From Agreia sp. Leaf283 (lineage in GTDB: Bacteria; Actinomycetota; Actinomycetes; Actinomycetales; Microbacteriaceae), in assembly GCF_001422485.1 (NCBI RefSeq), contig NZ_LMNF01000001.1, forward strand, positions 1,603,498 through 1,667,497: a stretch of DNA of 64,000 nt. The letters run 5' to 3'. The notes below the pieces were generated by a model that was not told the DNA's origin, ran no database searches, and worked only from the letters and a program-made list of their open reading frames with translations. Positions 18,707 to 27,411 of the stretch are shown here, piece by piece. A program made the translations under genes and the position numbers. Positions within the stretch are counted from its first letter, which is position 1. Each line of letters starts with the position of its first letter.

Positions 18707-20230
18707 ATGACTGTCTACGCGAACCCCGGAACAGACGGGGCCGTCTTCACCTACAAGCCGCGCTACGACCACTTCATCGGAGGTGAGTACGTGGTTCCCG
18801 CCAAGGGCCAGTACTTCGAGAACCCCACGCCCGTGACCGGTCAGAACTTCACCGAGATCGCCCGCGGCACTGCCGAGGACATCGACCGGGCGGTCGACGC
18901 CGGCTGGAAAGCGTTCGACGCCTGGGGCAAGACCTCGGTGGCCGAGCGCGCGGTGATCCTGAACAAGATCGCCGACCGCATGGAGGAGAACCTCGAGCTG
19001 CTCGCCGTGGCCGAGACCTGGGAGAACGGCAAGCCGGTGCGCGAGACGCTGAACGCCGACATCCCTCTGGCCATCGACCACTTCCGCTACTTCGCCGGCG
19101 CCATCCGCGCGCAGGAGGGCGGAATCTCCGAGCTGGACCACGACACCGTGGCCTATCACTTCCACGAACCTCTGGGCGTGGTGGGGCAGATCATCCCCTG
19201 GAACTTCCCCATCCTCATGGCGGTATGGAAACTCGCCCCCGCGCTCGCGGCAGGAAACTGCATCGTGCTCAAGCCGGCCGAGCAGACACCCGCATCGATC
19301 CACGTCTGGCTCGACCTCATCAAGGACCTTCTGCCCGCCGGTGTGCTCAACATCGTGAACGGGTTCGGCATCGAGGCCGGCGCCCCGCTCGCGTCGCACC
19401 CGCGCATCCGCAAGATCGCGTTCACGGGCGAGACGACCACCGGCCGACTGATCATGCAGTACGCCAGCGAGAACCTGATCCCGGTGACCCTCGAACTCGG
19501 CGGCAAGAGCCCCAACGTGTTCTTCGCCGACGTGGCCGACGAGAAGGACTCGTTCTACGACTCGGCGCTCGAGGGCTTCACCTTCTTCGCGCTGAACCAG
19601 GGCGAGGTCTGCACGTGCCCGTCGCGGGCGCTGGTGGATGCCTCGATCTACGACGGCTTCGTCGGCGACGCCCTCGAGAGGGTCAAGCTGGTCAAGCAGG
19701 GCAACCCGCTCGACACCGACACGATGATCGGCGCGCAGGCGTCGAACGACCAGCTCGAGAAGATCCTGAGCTACATGGACATCGGCAAGCAGGAGGGCGC
19801 GAAGCTGCTGATCGGCGGCGAGCGCAGCGATCTCGGCGGCGAACTCTCGGGTGGCTACTACGTGCAGCCGACCGTGTTCGAGGGCACCAACTCGATGCGC
19901 ATCTTCCAGGAGGAGATCTTCGGACCGGTGCTGGCGCTCACCAAGTTCAACGGCTACGACGAGGCCATCGAGATCGCGAACGACACGCTCTACGGCCTGG
20001 GCGCCGGGGTCTGGAGCCGCAGCGGAACCCAGCTGTACCGCGCGGGCCGTGCCATCCAGGCCGGGCGTGTGTGGTCGAACACCTACCACCAGTACCCGGC
20101 CCACGCGGCGTTCGGCGGCTACAAGCAGTCGGGCATCGGGCGCGAGAACCACCGCATGATGCTCGACCACTACCAGCAGACGAAGAACCTGCTGGTGAGC
20201 TACGCGAATTCACCGCAGGGGTTCTTCTAA
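18707..20230 (+). CDS. NAD-dependent aldehyde dehydrogenase (acetaldehyde type)
   Basis: This 507-residue ALDH oxidises an aldehyde to the acid. [20 protein letters not shown] is the NAD site. LELGGKSPN holds the general base Glu263, and [14 protein letters not shown] holds the nucleophile Cys302. The C-terminal [20 protein letters not shown] places it with the ExaC/AldB acetaldehyde group. The ATG at 18707 is preceded by a GAAAGG at 18692-18697. Neighbours are a GAF regulator and DUF779, the usual companions of this enzyme in actinobacteria, so a role in alcohol or acetaldehyde oxidation is likely. Confidence 0.93.
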   Translation: MTVYANPGTDGAVFTYKPRYDHFIGGEYVVPAKGQYFENPTPVTGQNFTEIARGTAEDIDRAVDAGWKAFDAWGKTSVAERAVILNKIADRMEENLELLAVAETWENGKPVRETLNADIPLAIDHFRYFAGAIRAQEGGISELDHDTVAYHFHEPLGVVGQIIPWNFPILMAVWKLAPALAAGNCIVLKPAEQTPASIHVWLDLIKDLLPAGVLNIVNGFGIEAGAPLASHPRIRKIAFTGETTTGRLIMQYASENLIPVTLELGGKSPNVFFADVADEKDSFYDSALEGFTFFALNQGEVCTCPSRALVDASIYDGFVGDALERVKLVKQGNPLDTDTMIGAQASNDQLEKILSYMDIGKQEGAKLLIGGERSDLGGELSGGYYVQPTVFEGTNSMRIFQEEIFGPVLALTKFNGYDEAIEIANDTLYGLGAGVWSRSGTQLYRAGRAIQAGRVWSNTYHQYPAHAAFGGYKQSGIGRENHRMMLDHYQQTKNLLVSYANSPQGFF

Positions 20231-20252
20231 TGCCGCTGCCGGTTCGGTTCTG

Positions 20253-20636
20253 ATGAGTCCCCGGGTCGAGGTGACGGGTGCCGCGGCGGACATGCTGCGG
20301 CACCTCGCCGAACAGTACGGGCCGCTGATGTTCCATCAGTCGGGCGGATGCTGCGACGGGTCTTCGCCGATGTGCTACCCCGTGGGCATGTTCCGCACCG
20401 GGGGCTCCGACGTGCTGCTGCAGACGCTCGAGATCGACGGCCTCGCTCCGATCGAGTTCTACATGTCGGCCAGTCAGTACGAGTACTGGAAGTACACGCA
20501 CCTCACCGTCGACCTCGTCGACGGGCGGGGAAGCGGCTTCTCGGTCGAGGCTCCGGAGGGAAAGCGCTTCATGATCCGCTCCAGGCTGCTGACCGACGGC
20601 GAGCTCGAGGAGTACGGGGTGGAGGCGCGGGCGTAG
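20253..20636 (+). CDS. DUF779 protein, ALDH-associated
   Basis: This 127-residue cytosolic protein has the defining DUF779 stretch MFHQSGGCCDGSSPMCYP (Cys33, Cys34, Cys41) and YMSASQYEYWKYTHLTVDLV. It begins 22 bases after the ALDH stop and is presumably co-transcribed. DUF779 proteins occur next to aldehyde dehydrogenases across actinobacteria and proteobacteria. The clustered cysteines suggest metal or thiol chemistry, but the function is not established as far as I know. Confidence 0.9.
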   Translation: MSPRVEVTGAAADMLRHLAEQYGPLMFHQSGGCCDGSSPMCYPVGMFRTGGSDVLLQTLEIDGLAPIEFYMSASQYEYWKYTHLTVDLVDGRGSGFSVEAPEGKRFMIRSRLLTDGELEEYGVEARA

Positions 20637-20643
20637 CTCGTGA

Positions 20644-20706
20644 AACGGGAGGAAATACGTGCATCCGATGGCCTATTCGGGTCGGATGCACGAATCTCCT
20701 CCCGTT
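20644..20706 (+). repeat. Long two-part hairpin, copy 1
   Basis: The outer stem is 20644-20653 with 20697-20706 (10 bp, perfect). The internal loop is four bases on each side. The inner stem is 20658-20668 with 20682-20692 (11 bp, perfect), with a 13-base apical loop containing CTATTCGGG. It lies between the convergent DUF779 (+) and esterase (-) genes. It could be a terminator, but its architecture is repeated in the second copy. Confidence 0.75.
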
Positions 20707-20744
20707 CTGCCGTCTTGGGTCGGGATTCGAGGTATTCGCACCCG

Positions 20745-20807
20745 AATGGGCGGAGTTCGGTGCATCCGTCGTCGTATTCGGGTCGGATGTGCTGAGCTCC
20801 GCCCGTT
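20745..20807 (+). repeat. Long two-part hairpin, copy 2
   Basis: It has the same size and plan as copy 1. The outer stem is 20745-20755 with 20797-20807, the inner stem 20760-20768 with 20784-20792, and the apical loop again contains TATTCGGGT. Several pairs differ from copy 1. Those that are not Watson-Crick are G-T, which pair only in the + strand RNA. Confidence 0.7.
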
Positions 20808-20829
20808 GTGGCGGCGGGCGCTCGCGGGG

Positions 20830-21846
20830 TCAGTCTGCGGCGAGTGCGCGGCGCAGAAAGTCGACCAGGTCGGCGGATGCGCGGCGCGACACCCGCATGA
20901 TGCCCGGGTAGGTCACCCAGCCGTGGGGCGCCTCGGCATAGGTCTTCACCTCGACGGGCGTTCCCTCGGCGGAGAGCCGCGCGGCGTAGGCCAGCGCCTG
21001 GTCGCGCAGCACGTCGTGCGCCGACACCTGCACGAGCGCGGCGGGAAGTCCACTCAGCGATGCCGCTCGGATGGGCGCCACCGACGGGTCGTCGTCGGCC
21101 CCGTGTTCCCGCGACCCGCCAAGGTAGTAGCGGAAGAAGGCATCCATGTCTGCGCGATGCAGAACCGGCTTGCGGGCGTTCTCGCGCATCGACGCGTCGT
21201 CGAGCGTGGTGTCGGTGACCGGGTAGATCAGGCCCTGGGCCCGGATGGCGGGGCCGCCCGCATCCCGAGCGAGCAGGGCGATCACTGCCGAGAGATTGCC
21301 GCCGGCGCTGTCGCCGAAGACGGCGAGCCGCGACGGCGATGCGCCCAGCTCCTCGGCGTGCTCCGACGCCCACCGCACCGCGGCCAGGCAGTCGTCGACG
21401 GCAGCGGGGTAGGGATGCTTCGGGGCCAGTCGATAGTCGACGGCCATGACCACGGCGCCCAGCTCGGCCGCCACCCGCGACGGCAGCCAGTCGCAGACGT
21501 CGAGGGCGCCGAAGAGGGTCCATCCGCCGCCGTGGAAGTACACCGCGATCGGCAGGGCGGCTCCGGCGGCGGGTCGGGAGTCGGCGCGGTGAGGCGTGTA
21601 CACGCGCACCCCGAGCGGCCCACCGGCGGTGGGGATCGCGAGGTCGCGCGCGTCGACCCGTGCGTCCCTCGCTCCGAAGAGCATCCGTCTGACCGGCGCC
21701 GGAATGCTGCGCATCGTCTGGTTGTGCTCGATGTCGGTCGGGCTCATGGTGGCGATGTGCATGGAGCGGAAGCGGTCCATGAACCAGCCCCACGCGCGCA
21801 CCCGCGCCGGGATCCTCACAGGCCGCGCGGCCGAGTCGTCGGTCAC
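20830..21846 (-). CDS. Alpha/beta hydrolase, HSL-family esterase
   Basis: The 338 residues show the hormone-sensitive-lipase pattern. YFHGGGWTLFG supplies the oxyanion hole and GDSAGGN the nucleophile Ser. HDVLRDQ gives the Asp and APHGWVTYP the His of the triad. It is likely a cytosolic carboxylesterase of unknown substrate. GTG 21846 overlaps the stop of the preceding gene (GTGA), making this the last cistron of a five-gene operon. Confidence 0.92.
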   Translation of the reverse strand: MTDDSAARPVRIPARVRAWGWFMDRFRSMHIATMSPTDIEHNQTMRSIPAPVRRMLFGARDARVDARDLAIPTAGGPLGVRVYTPHRADSRPAAGAALPIAVYFHGGGWTLFGALDVCDWLPSRVAAELGAVVMAVDYRLAPKHPYPAAVDDCLAAVRWASEHAEELGASPSRLAVFGDSAGGNLSAVIALLARDAGGPAIRAQGLIYPVTDTTLDDASMRENARKPVLHRADMDAFFRYYLGGSREHGADDDPSVAPIRAASLSGLPAALVQVSAHDVLRDQALAYAARLSAEGTPVEVKTYAEAPHGWVTYPGIMRVSRRASADLVDFLRRALAAD

Positions 21847-23018
21847 TGCGTCGACGAGTCGGTGAGCCGCGGCGAGCGGGGGACCTGCCTGGCCTGTGCG
21901 ACGCCCGCGCTGAACACGGACAGGGCCACGTCGCTGCGCGAGAGACCGAGTCGCTTGCGCAGCGCGCCGTGGGCGGCCGGCGAGTCGATGAGCTCGGAGT
22001 GCGGGGAGATGGCCACGCCCTGGCGATGCGCATGCAGCCAGAGCCGCTGCAGCACGCGACCGGCCTCGAGGGCGTGCGGCTCGGTCACGCCGATGCGGCT
22101 GTCCATGGCCTCGGTGATGCTCAGGATGTCGTCGATGCCGGCCGCGCGCGAGTTCGCCACGAGTACGTGGTGCGTGGGCGCCCCCGGCTCGTCGGGCACG
22201 CCGGTGGGCAGGGGGGCGTCGCGTCCGAGTCCCTCGAGGAAGCGGGCGACGGGGCCCGCGAGGGCGACAACGGGATCGCGGAGGCGGGCCGTGCGCGTGA
22301 ACGGTGCGGCGATCCGGGCGAGCGGGCGGGGCATCACGAGCATCTCGTCGGTCATGCCGTCAAGGCCGTACCGTGGGTGGCGCGGGTCGAGGCGCAGCCA
22401 GTGCAGCAGCTCGTTCGCGATCGTGGCGCGCGAGGCGGTGAAAGCGATTCCCAGGGTGCTGAGCTGCCTCATGGCGCGGTCGTCGAGCGAACGCACACTG
22501 AGCCAGGGCGGCAGCTGCAGGGAGTCGAGGTTCGAGAACACATCGGGCCGGCCCACGAGCGCGCCGCGGTAGACCCGTCGCTCGCGCACGTCGTCGGAGC
22601 TGAAGGTGCCGGGGGCGAAGGCGGCGTCGGGCAACTGTGCCGCGCCGGCCGCCGACGCCGCGTCGGGCGACGTCGGCGTGAGCGTCACTCGAAAGACCGG
22701 CCTGTCGGCATCCGCGGGGCCGCGCACCGGAAGCGAGTCGAGCTGCGACAGGGCCGGAAGCACCTCGACATCGATCGCGTAGCCGACCTCGGCCGCCCCG
22801 ATGGAGACGCTCTCGATCCACGCCCCCAGCGACATGATGACGTCGCGAAAGGTGGGGTCGCCCGCGGGGAGCGTTCGAGACGGCACGATGGCCACCTCGA
22901 TGCCGCCATCGACGACGCGCGGCGACCACGGCTGGGTGTTGTGCGGCGAGGGCGATCGGCTCGCCAGCAGCACCAGCTCGTGCAGCAGTTCGGGCGTCAC
23001 CGGGGTGGGGTCTGTCAT
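21843..23018 (-). CDS. Acg-like FMN-binding nitroreductase-fold protein
   Basis: This 391-residue protein opens with LVLLASRSPSPHNTQPWSP, the FMN-binding signature of the Acg-type nitroreductase family. WIESVSIGAAEVGYAIDVEV and a distal GVTEPHALEAGRVLQRLWLHAHRQGVAISPH repeat the fold's elements. Acg proteins of Mycobacterium bind FMN without clear reductase activity. The ATG overlaps the stop of the preceding gene (ATGA), and its own stop overlaps the esterase start. The role in this operon is unknown. Confidence 0.82.
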   Translation of the reverse strand: MTDPTPVTPELLHELVLLASRSPSPHNTQPWSPRVVDGGIEVAIVPSRTLPAGDPTFRDVIMSLGAWIESVSIGAAEVGYAIDVEVLPALSQLDSLPVRGPADADRPVFRVTLTPTSPDAASAAGAAQLPDAAFAPGTFSSDDVRERRVYRGALVGRPDVFSNLDSLQLPPWLSVRSLDDRAMRQLSTLGIAFTASRATIANELLHWLRLDPRHPRYGLDGMTDEMLVMPRPLARIAAPFTRTARLRDPVVALAGPVARFLEGLGRDAPLPTGVPDEPGAPTHHVLVANSRAAGIDDILSITEAMDSRIGVTEPHALEAGRVLQRLWLHAHRQGVAISPHSELIDSPAAHGALRKRLGLSRSDVALSVFSAGVAQARQVPRSPRLTDSSTQ

Positions 23019-24127
23019 GCGGATCCTTCTGTGATCGGGCGCCGGTACAGGGTCGAGCCGTGCAGGGGTGTGCCGCCGAATCGCGAGAACTGCCGGGCCG
23101 AGCCCTGGTTCTCGAGGCCGACTGTGGTCGTGCGCAGGCGCTGGTAGCCACCCGCCGCGAGGTTCGCCTGCAGCTGCCGGCTGAGCAGGGTCAGGATGCC
23201 GCGCCCCTGTCGCGCGGGCGCGGTCCCCTGGATGATCAGGATCGCCTCCCGCCGGTATCGGCCGCGGGTGAGAAGCAGCTCGAGCTGCCGCAGCGCGGTG
23301 AGGCGTCCGCCCACCTTCTGTACGAACGGCGAGATGTCGGGGAGCACCAGGATGAACGCCGCAGCCTCGCCCGTGGCGTCGTCGCGGGCGAGCAGCAGCA
23401 GCCTCTCGTCGAGCAAGAACGAGAGCCCGTCGGTGGCCGCCGCCATCTCGGCCGGGGTGATGCGCGTGTAGTACGGCAGCTGTTCGAAGGCGGCGTTCAG
23501 CACGCCGAGCAGCTCGGGGATCAGCGTCTCGGTCTTCGACTTGTCGCCGTATTCGAGCCGGATGCCCGCGGCCGAGAACTCGCGCGCCTCCGGCTCCACG
23601 ACGGGTACGGCGCCGACGTCGACGCTCCAGGTCTGCGCCTCCTGCGTCCTGGTGAAACCCGCCGCCTCGTAGACCTGCGGCACCCACGCGGGATTCCAGG
23701 CCGAATCGACGAAGCCCCGCTCGGCGAAGCCCGAGGTGATGACGCCGGCCGACTGGTTGGGTAGAAGCGAGACGGGCCCCAGAAGTTGCTGCTTGCCGGC
23801 GGATCGACCGGCCTCGTCGAGGTGCGCGAACAGGGCCGACGCCGCCTCCGCGCTCGCGAAGTCCGTGGCTCCGAACAGCTGCGATGCCACCCCGAACTTC
23901 GCATCGAGGCGCGCGTCGGTGTGCACGGTCGAGCGTCCCACGACTCGGCCATCGTCGTCGCGCACCAGAACGAGGCGCACGGGTTCGGGGTGCGGACTCG
24001 TGCCGCGATACCAGGAGCGGACGGTCGACTCCAGCAGAGGCACGGCGAGCTCGCGAGGCCAGAGCCGGTTCGGAAGGTCGACGAACTCGCGCAGAGCCCG
24101 TGTGTCGGAGACCGTCTCGATTTTCAT
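23015..24127 (-). CDS. GNAT-like acyltransferase (YghO-like)
   Basis: The 370 residues look like two GNAT-like halves. LLGPVSLLPNQSAGVITSGF and WVPQVYEAAGFTR in the first half resemble the YghO family. The second half has AAAFILVLPDIS and TAPARQGRGILTLLSRQL (acetyl-CoA loop RQGRGI) and ends GSTLYRRPI. YghO relatives have been linked to lipid (ceramide-type) gene sets in other bacteria, but here that is only a hint. ATGA overlaps on both sides show tight coupling. Confidence 0.65.
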   Translation of the reverse strand: MKIETVSDTRALREFVDLPNRLWPRELAVPLLESTVRSWYRGTSPHPEPVRLVLVRDDDGRVVGRSTVHTDARLDAKFGVASQLFGATDFASAEAASALFAHLDEAGRSAGKQQLLGPVSLLPNQSAGVITSGFAERGFVDSAWNPAWVPQVYEAAGFTRTQEAQTWSVDVGAVPVVEPEAREFSAAGIRLEYGDKSKTETLIPELLGVLNAAFEQLPYYTRITPAEMAAATDGLSFLLDERLLLLARDDATGEAAAFILVLPDISPFVQKVGGRLTALRQLELLLTRGRYRREAILIIQGTAPARQGRGILTLLSRQLQANLAAGGYQRLRTTTVGLENQGSARQFSRFGGTPLHGSTLYRRPITEGSA

Positions 24128-25035
24128 GAGGCCGGCCCCGTGGCATCCGGTGTCGGCGCCGGGACGTGGCCCGTCGAAGCGTGGCCCGTCGAAGCGCTGC
24201 CCGCCGACGCGTTGCCCGTCGTCTCGGTCGCCGTGTGCAGCCGGATGTAGCCCGCGGTGCCGTTGCGGGTGTCCTTGGTGATCCACTGCATGAGGTGCCG
24301 GTGGCCGGGCATGCGCGCGAACGCCAGCAGGTCGTCGCGGCGCTCGAAGAACGCGAGCGTGCCGAGCGTGAACGGGAACTCGTAGTAGGTCGTGAACCAC
24401 ACGTAGCCGCGCATGGTCACCATGCGCGCGATCATCGGATAGTAGATGCGCGACAGGGCGATGAGCGCGGTCGGCCCCGTGTACTTGGTGGCGCCCACGA
24501 ACATGGCGTGCGCGTCGGCGATGGGCCGGGTCGCGCTGGTGCGCTTCGTCTGCTTGGTGGGCTTCGTCGGGCGGCCCTTCGGCCGGTCGGTGGATGCGGC
24601 GTCGACCCGGGGCGGCTCGGTTCCGCGGCCGGCCTCGACCGAGGTGGGGGTGAAGCGCTCGATGTGGCCCATGCGGCCGTCCTCCGCCCGCCACACGCCA
24701 TTGGTGTAGCCGTGTGGCTCGGCCTCGAGGATGCGGCCGGTGGGATGCTCTCCGTCGAGTCGCAGCCAGGGCGCGAGGTGCGTCGGCGCCGTCACGAGCG
24801 CGTGGTCGAGCTGGTCGCGGTCGACGAAGTACGAGGCCACCCCGAGGGTTCCGGGAGATCGTCGGTAGCTCTTCTGCCAGAGAAAGCCTGGGGAGTCGGC
24901 GAGGTGAGCCGCCAGTTCGCGCCGGGCGGCACGGGCGCGTCGCGCATCCGGTGCCCGCTCGAACCGGCGCTCGACGACGATCATCGCGCCCGCCCGGCCC
25001 TGGGGAGGGGCGAGCGAGAAGTCCGTGGAGCGCAT
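24124..25035 (-). CDS. Antibiotic-biosynthesis-monooxygenase-like protein with a repetitive tail
   Basis: This 303-residue protein has two ABM/ferredoxin-like portions: MIVVERRFERAPDARRARAA and later PFTLGTLAFFERRDDLLAFA followed by RHLMQWITKDT. They are separated by a Lys/Thr-rich linker (KGRPTKPTKQTKRTSATR). The C-terminus is low complexity, with repeated STGH/AGS units (SAGSASTGHASTGHVP). A later start at MIVVERRF (residue 18) is possible. I do not recognise a specific family. The operon context suggests a partner of the adenylating enzyme. Confidence 0.6.
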   Translation of the reverse strand: MRSTDFSLAPPQGRAGAMIVVERRFERAPDARRARAARRELAAHLADSPGFLWQKSYRRSPGTLGVASYFVDRDQLDHALVTAPTHLAPWLRLDGEHPTGRILEAEPHGYTNGVWRAEDGRMGHIERFTPTSVEAGRGTEPPRVDAASTDRPKGRPTKPTKQTKRTSATRPIADAHAMFVGATKYTGPTALIALSRIYYPMIARMVTMRGYVWFTTYYEFPFTLGTLAFFERRDDLLAFARMPGHRHLMQWITKDTRNGTAGYIRLHTATETTGNASAGSASTGHASTGHVPAPTPDATGPAS

Positions 25036-25048
25036 CAGCCGGCCCGGT

Positions 25049-26641
25049 TCATCGCGTCGGCGACGAGGTCGTGGGCACTCCGCCGCGGTCGGCCTCGTCG
25101 ACGAGATAGACGTTCTTGATCTTGCGGGGGCCGCCCTCGAACACGCCCGTTCCGAAGGGGTGCACCTCGATGCGCACGTCGGATGCGGTCGGATCCTCCT
25201 CGAGCGACTGCGCGATGTCGCGGGAGACGGAGGCGAGATGCTTGAGAACGCCGGCGGCCGAGCGTGCCTTCAGTTCATCGGTGGCCTCGGCGTCGAGCGA
25301 GGCTCCCTCGCGCAGCTGCAGGTGGATGACCGGTCGCTGCTCGAGGTTGCCGATATCGAGCAGGCTCAGCTTGAACGACTCGATCTCGCTCGCGTGCGGG
25401 TTGTCGAGGTAGAGGCCGTTCTCCACGTCGAGCGGGTAGATGTTGGCGCCCATGTACGAGATGGTCGAGTCCTTGCGGCCGAAGAGCAGCACGAACGGAA
25501 GCTTCATGCGCTGCGTCGAGAAGGCGCGCTCGAAGGCGAAGCCGAGGCGGGGGTACTTCTCTGCGTAGGCCTGCATCTCGGGGAACGTCACGATCTTCGC
25601 CTCGTCGCCGATGTTGTAGCGCAGCTTCGGGCTCATGATGGCCGTGGAGTTGAGCGTGACGAGCAGCTCGTTGTCCTCCGTGGTCTCGAGGTAGGTCTCG
25701 AGGGGGTTGTACTGGAAGATCATCGGGGTGCGCTGCTCGCCCTCGCCGAGCACGTCGCGGCGCAGCGGCTCGTTGGCCACGAGGGCGCGCCGCAGCCAGA
25801 CCGAGAGGTCGCTCTCGCCCGACATGCCGATGGTCAGGTCGGATGCTCCGTAGCCGGAGTAGACGCGGGTGAAGCGGTCTTCGAGGTAGTCGCGCAGACC
25901 CTCGGTGAGGGCCTCGCCGCCGACGAAGCCGTTGAGGTTGTAGGCGTCCCAGTCGAAGCCCTCACTGTCGAGGCGATCGCGCAGGTGCTTGAGGAAGGGC
26001 GGGTAGGCGCTGATGAGGTAGACGTAGCCGGGGCCGAAGTGCTTCAGGGTGTCGACGATCTTGTCGATGTCGGGGCCCGTGTTCTTGACCATGGCGATCT
26101 TCGACATGGCGAGGCCGGTGTTGGTTCCTGTCGCCCACGCCCCCATCGAGAAGGCGTTGATGCAGAAGAGCTTCTTCGTGCCGAACAGCAGCGTGATGTA
26201 GCCGGCCACGTTCTTGTGCACGGTGTCGAGCTCGCGCTTGGAGCGCATCCAGTTGTAGGGCGTGCCGCTCGAGCCGCTCGACTCGTCGACCACGGTGCCG
26301 ACCGTGATGATCTCGCCGTTCCAGCAGCGCTCCGCCTCGGGGTACCGGTTCACGTACTCGCTCTTGGAGGTCGGTCGGTAGTTCGTGAGCTGCCACCAGC
26401 GGAACGAGAACTTCTCTTCGTCGAGGTAGTTCTTGTAGGCGGGCACATCGAGGTAGGCCTGCTGGCAGACCATCCACGCGTTGAGCCTTGCGAAGCGCTC
26501 CATCGACGGGTGGTAGTGCCGCGCGGTGAAGCGCCAGAGCGCCGGATGCAGCCGGTAGATCGCGTAGGTGGCGGTGACGACGGCCGTGGCGATGCGCAGG
26601 GCGGCCTGTCGAAGTGCACTCGTTCGTTGCGGTCTGGGCAC
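25049..26641 (-). CDS. PaaK-like adenylate-forming ligase
   Basis: This 530-residue protein belongs to the phenylacetate-CoA-ligase/CapK branch of adenylating enzymes. DESSGSSGTPYNW is the phosphate loop, VYSGYGASDLTIG the A5-like motif, and LRYNIGDEAKIV the GD motif. The C-terminal domain contains the IKNVYLVDE lysine region. It probably activates a carboxylic acid as acyl-AMP. GTG 26641 is preferred over GTG 26671: GAAGGA lies just upstream, and a TAGGGT -10 box at 26670-26675 overlaps the earlier start. It is first in the five-gene operon. Confidence 0.82.
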   Translation of the reverse strand: MPRPQRTSALRQAALRIATAVVTATYAIYRLHPALWRFTARHYHPSMERFARLNAWMVCQQAYLDVPAYKNYLDEEKFSFRWWQLTNYRPTSKSEYVNRYPEAERCWNGEIITVGTVVDESSGSSGTPYNWMRSKRELDTVHKNVAGYITLLFGTKKLFCINAFSMGAWATGTNTGLAMSKIAMVKNTGPDIDKIVDTLKHFGPGYVYLISAYPPFLKHLRDRLDSEGFDWDAYNLNGFVGGEALTEGLRDYLEDRFTRVYSGYGASDLTIGMSGESDLSVWLRRALVANEPLRRDVLGEGEQRTPMIFQYNPLETYLETTEDNELLVTLNSTAIMSPKLRYNIGDEAKIVTFPEMQAYAEKYPRLGFAFERAFSTQRMKLPFVLLFGRKDSTISYMGANIYPLDVENGLYLDNPHASEIESFKLSLLDIGNLEQRPVIHLQLREGASLDAEATDELKARSAAGVLKHLASVSRDIAQSLEEDPTASDVRIEVHPFGTGVFEGGPRKIKNVYLVDEADRGGVPTTSSPTR

Positions 26642-26669
26642 GGCGGTCCTTCGATCGGAGACGTAATTC

Positions 26670-26675
26670 ACCCTA
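26670..26675 (-). promoter_or_regulatory. -10 box (TAGGGT) for the five-gene operon
   Basis: On the minus strand TAGGGT would start transcription near 26663. That leaves about 20 bases of leader with GAAGGA before GTG 26641. It supports the shorter start of the ligase. Confidence 0.45.
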
Positions 26676-26713
26676 CAGCCGCGCCAATGCGGCCGTCAGG
26701 GCGCCGGTGCTCG

Positions 26714-26719
26714 TAGCCT
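26714..26719 (+). promoter_or_regulatory. Leaderless -10 box (TAGCCT)
   Basis: TAGCCT lies exactly six bases before ATG 26726. The promoter diverges from that of the ligase operon, about 40 bases away. Confidence 0.55.
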
Positions 26720-26725
26720 AGGGTC

Positions 26726-27385
26726 ATGTCGACGATCAAGAATCCGGTCGGACCTCAGCCGAGCAAGGTCTACTGGCGTCGGCGTGTGCTGGTGCTCGTG
26801 GGCCTGGTCGCGGTGGTCGCCATCATTGTGCTGATCATCGTGCGGCCCGGCTCGTCTTCCACCGTCGGAAGCGCCACCACTCCGCCCGCGTCGACGGGTG
26901 CCCCCGCCACGACGACGCCTCCGGCCGAGGCGAGCGAGCCGCAGAACGTCGATGCCGCCGCACCCGCCGACGGTGAGACGCCCGCGTGCGACGCTGCGAG
27001 CATCCAGGTCACGCCTGTGACCGATGCCGACACGTACGCCGCCGGGGTCAACCCGCAGCTGTCGCTGAGCGTGACGAACACGGGCGCAACGGCCTGTTCG
27101 ATCAACGTCGGCACCGGCCAGCAGGTCTACAAGATCACGAGCGGCGAGGAGCAGTACTGGATCTCGACCGATTGCCAGACGGAGCCCACCGACATGCCCA
27201 CCGTCATCGATGCCGGCGCCACCCTCGCGTCGACCCCGTTCGCCTGGGACCGCACCCGTTCCGCAGCCGACACCTGCGCGTCGACGGATCGTCCCCAGGT
27301 TCCCGCGGGTGGCGCGTCGTACCACCTCGACGTGTCGATCGGCGGCTTCGCCTCGTCGGCGAGCAAGCAGTTCATCCTCGGCTAG
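26726..27385 (+). CDS. DUF4232-like anchored extracytoplasmic protein
   Basis: This 219-residue protein has a basic N-terminus (YWRRR) and one transmembrane segment near residues 22-40 (VLVGLVAVVAIIVLIIV). A Thr/Pro/Ala-rich linker (about 45-75) leads to an exported beta-rich domain with QLSLSVTNTGATACSINVGT and paired cysteines. The pattern matches DUF4232-type domains seen in many actinobacterial surface proteins. The function is unknown. The gene is monocistronic and probably leaderless. Confidence 0.75.
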   Translation: MSTIKNPVGPQPSKVYWRRRVLVLVGLVAVVAIIVLIIVRPGSSSTVGSATTPPASTGAPATTTPPAEASEPQNVDAAAPADGETPACDAASIQVTPVTDADTYAAGVNPQLSLSVTNTGATACSINVGTGQQVYKITSGEEQYWISTDCQTEPTDMPTVIDAGATLASTPFAWDRTRSAADTCASTDRPQVPAGGASYHLDVSIGGFASSASKQFILG

Positions 27386-27411
27386 CCGTCATCACGGGGT
27401 GGCCATCGCCG

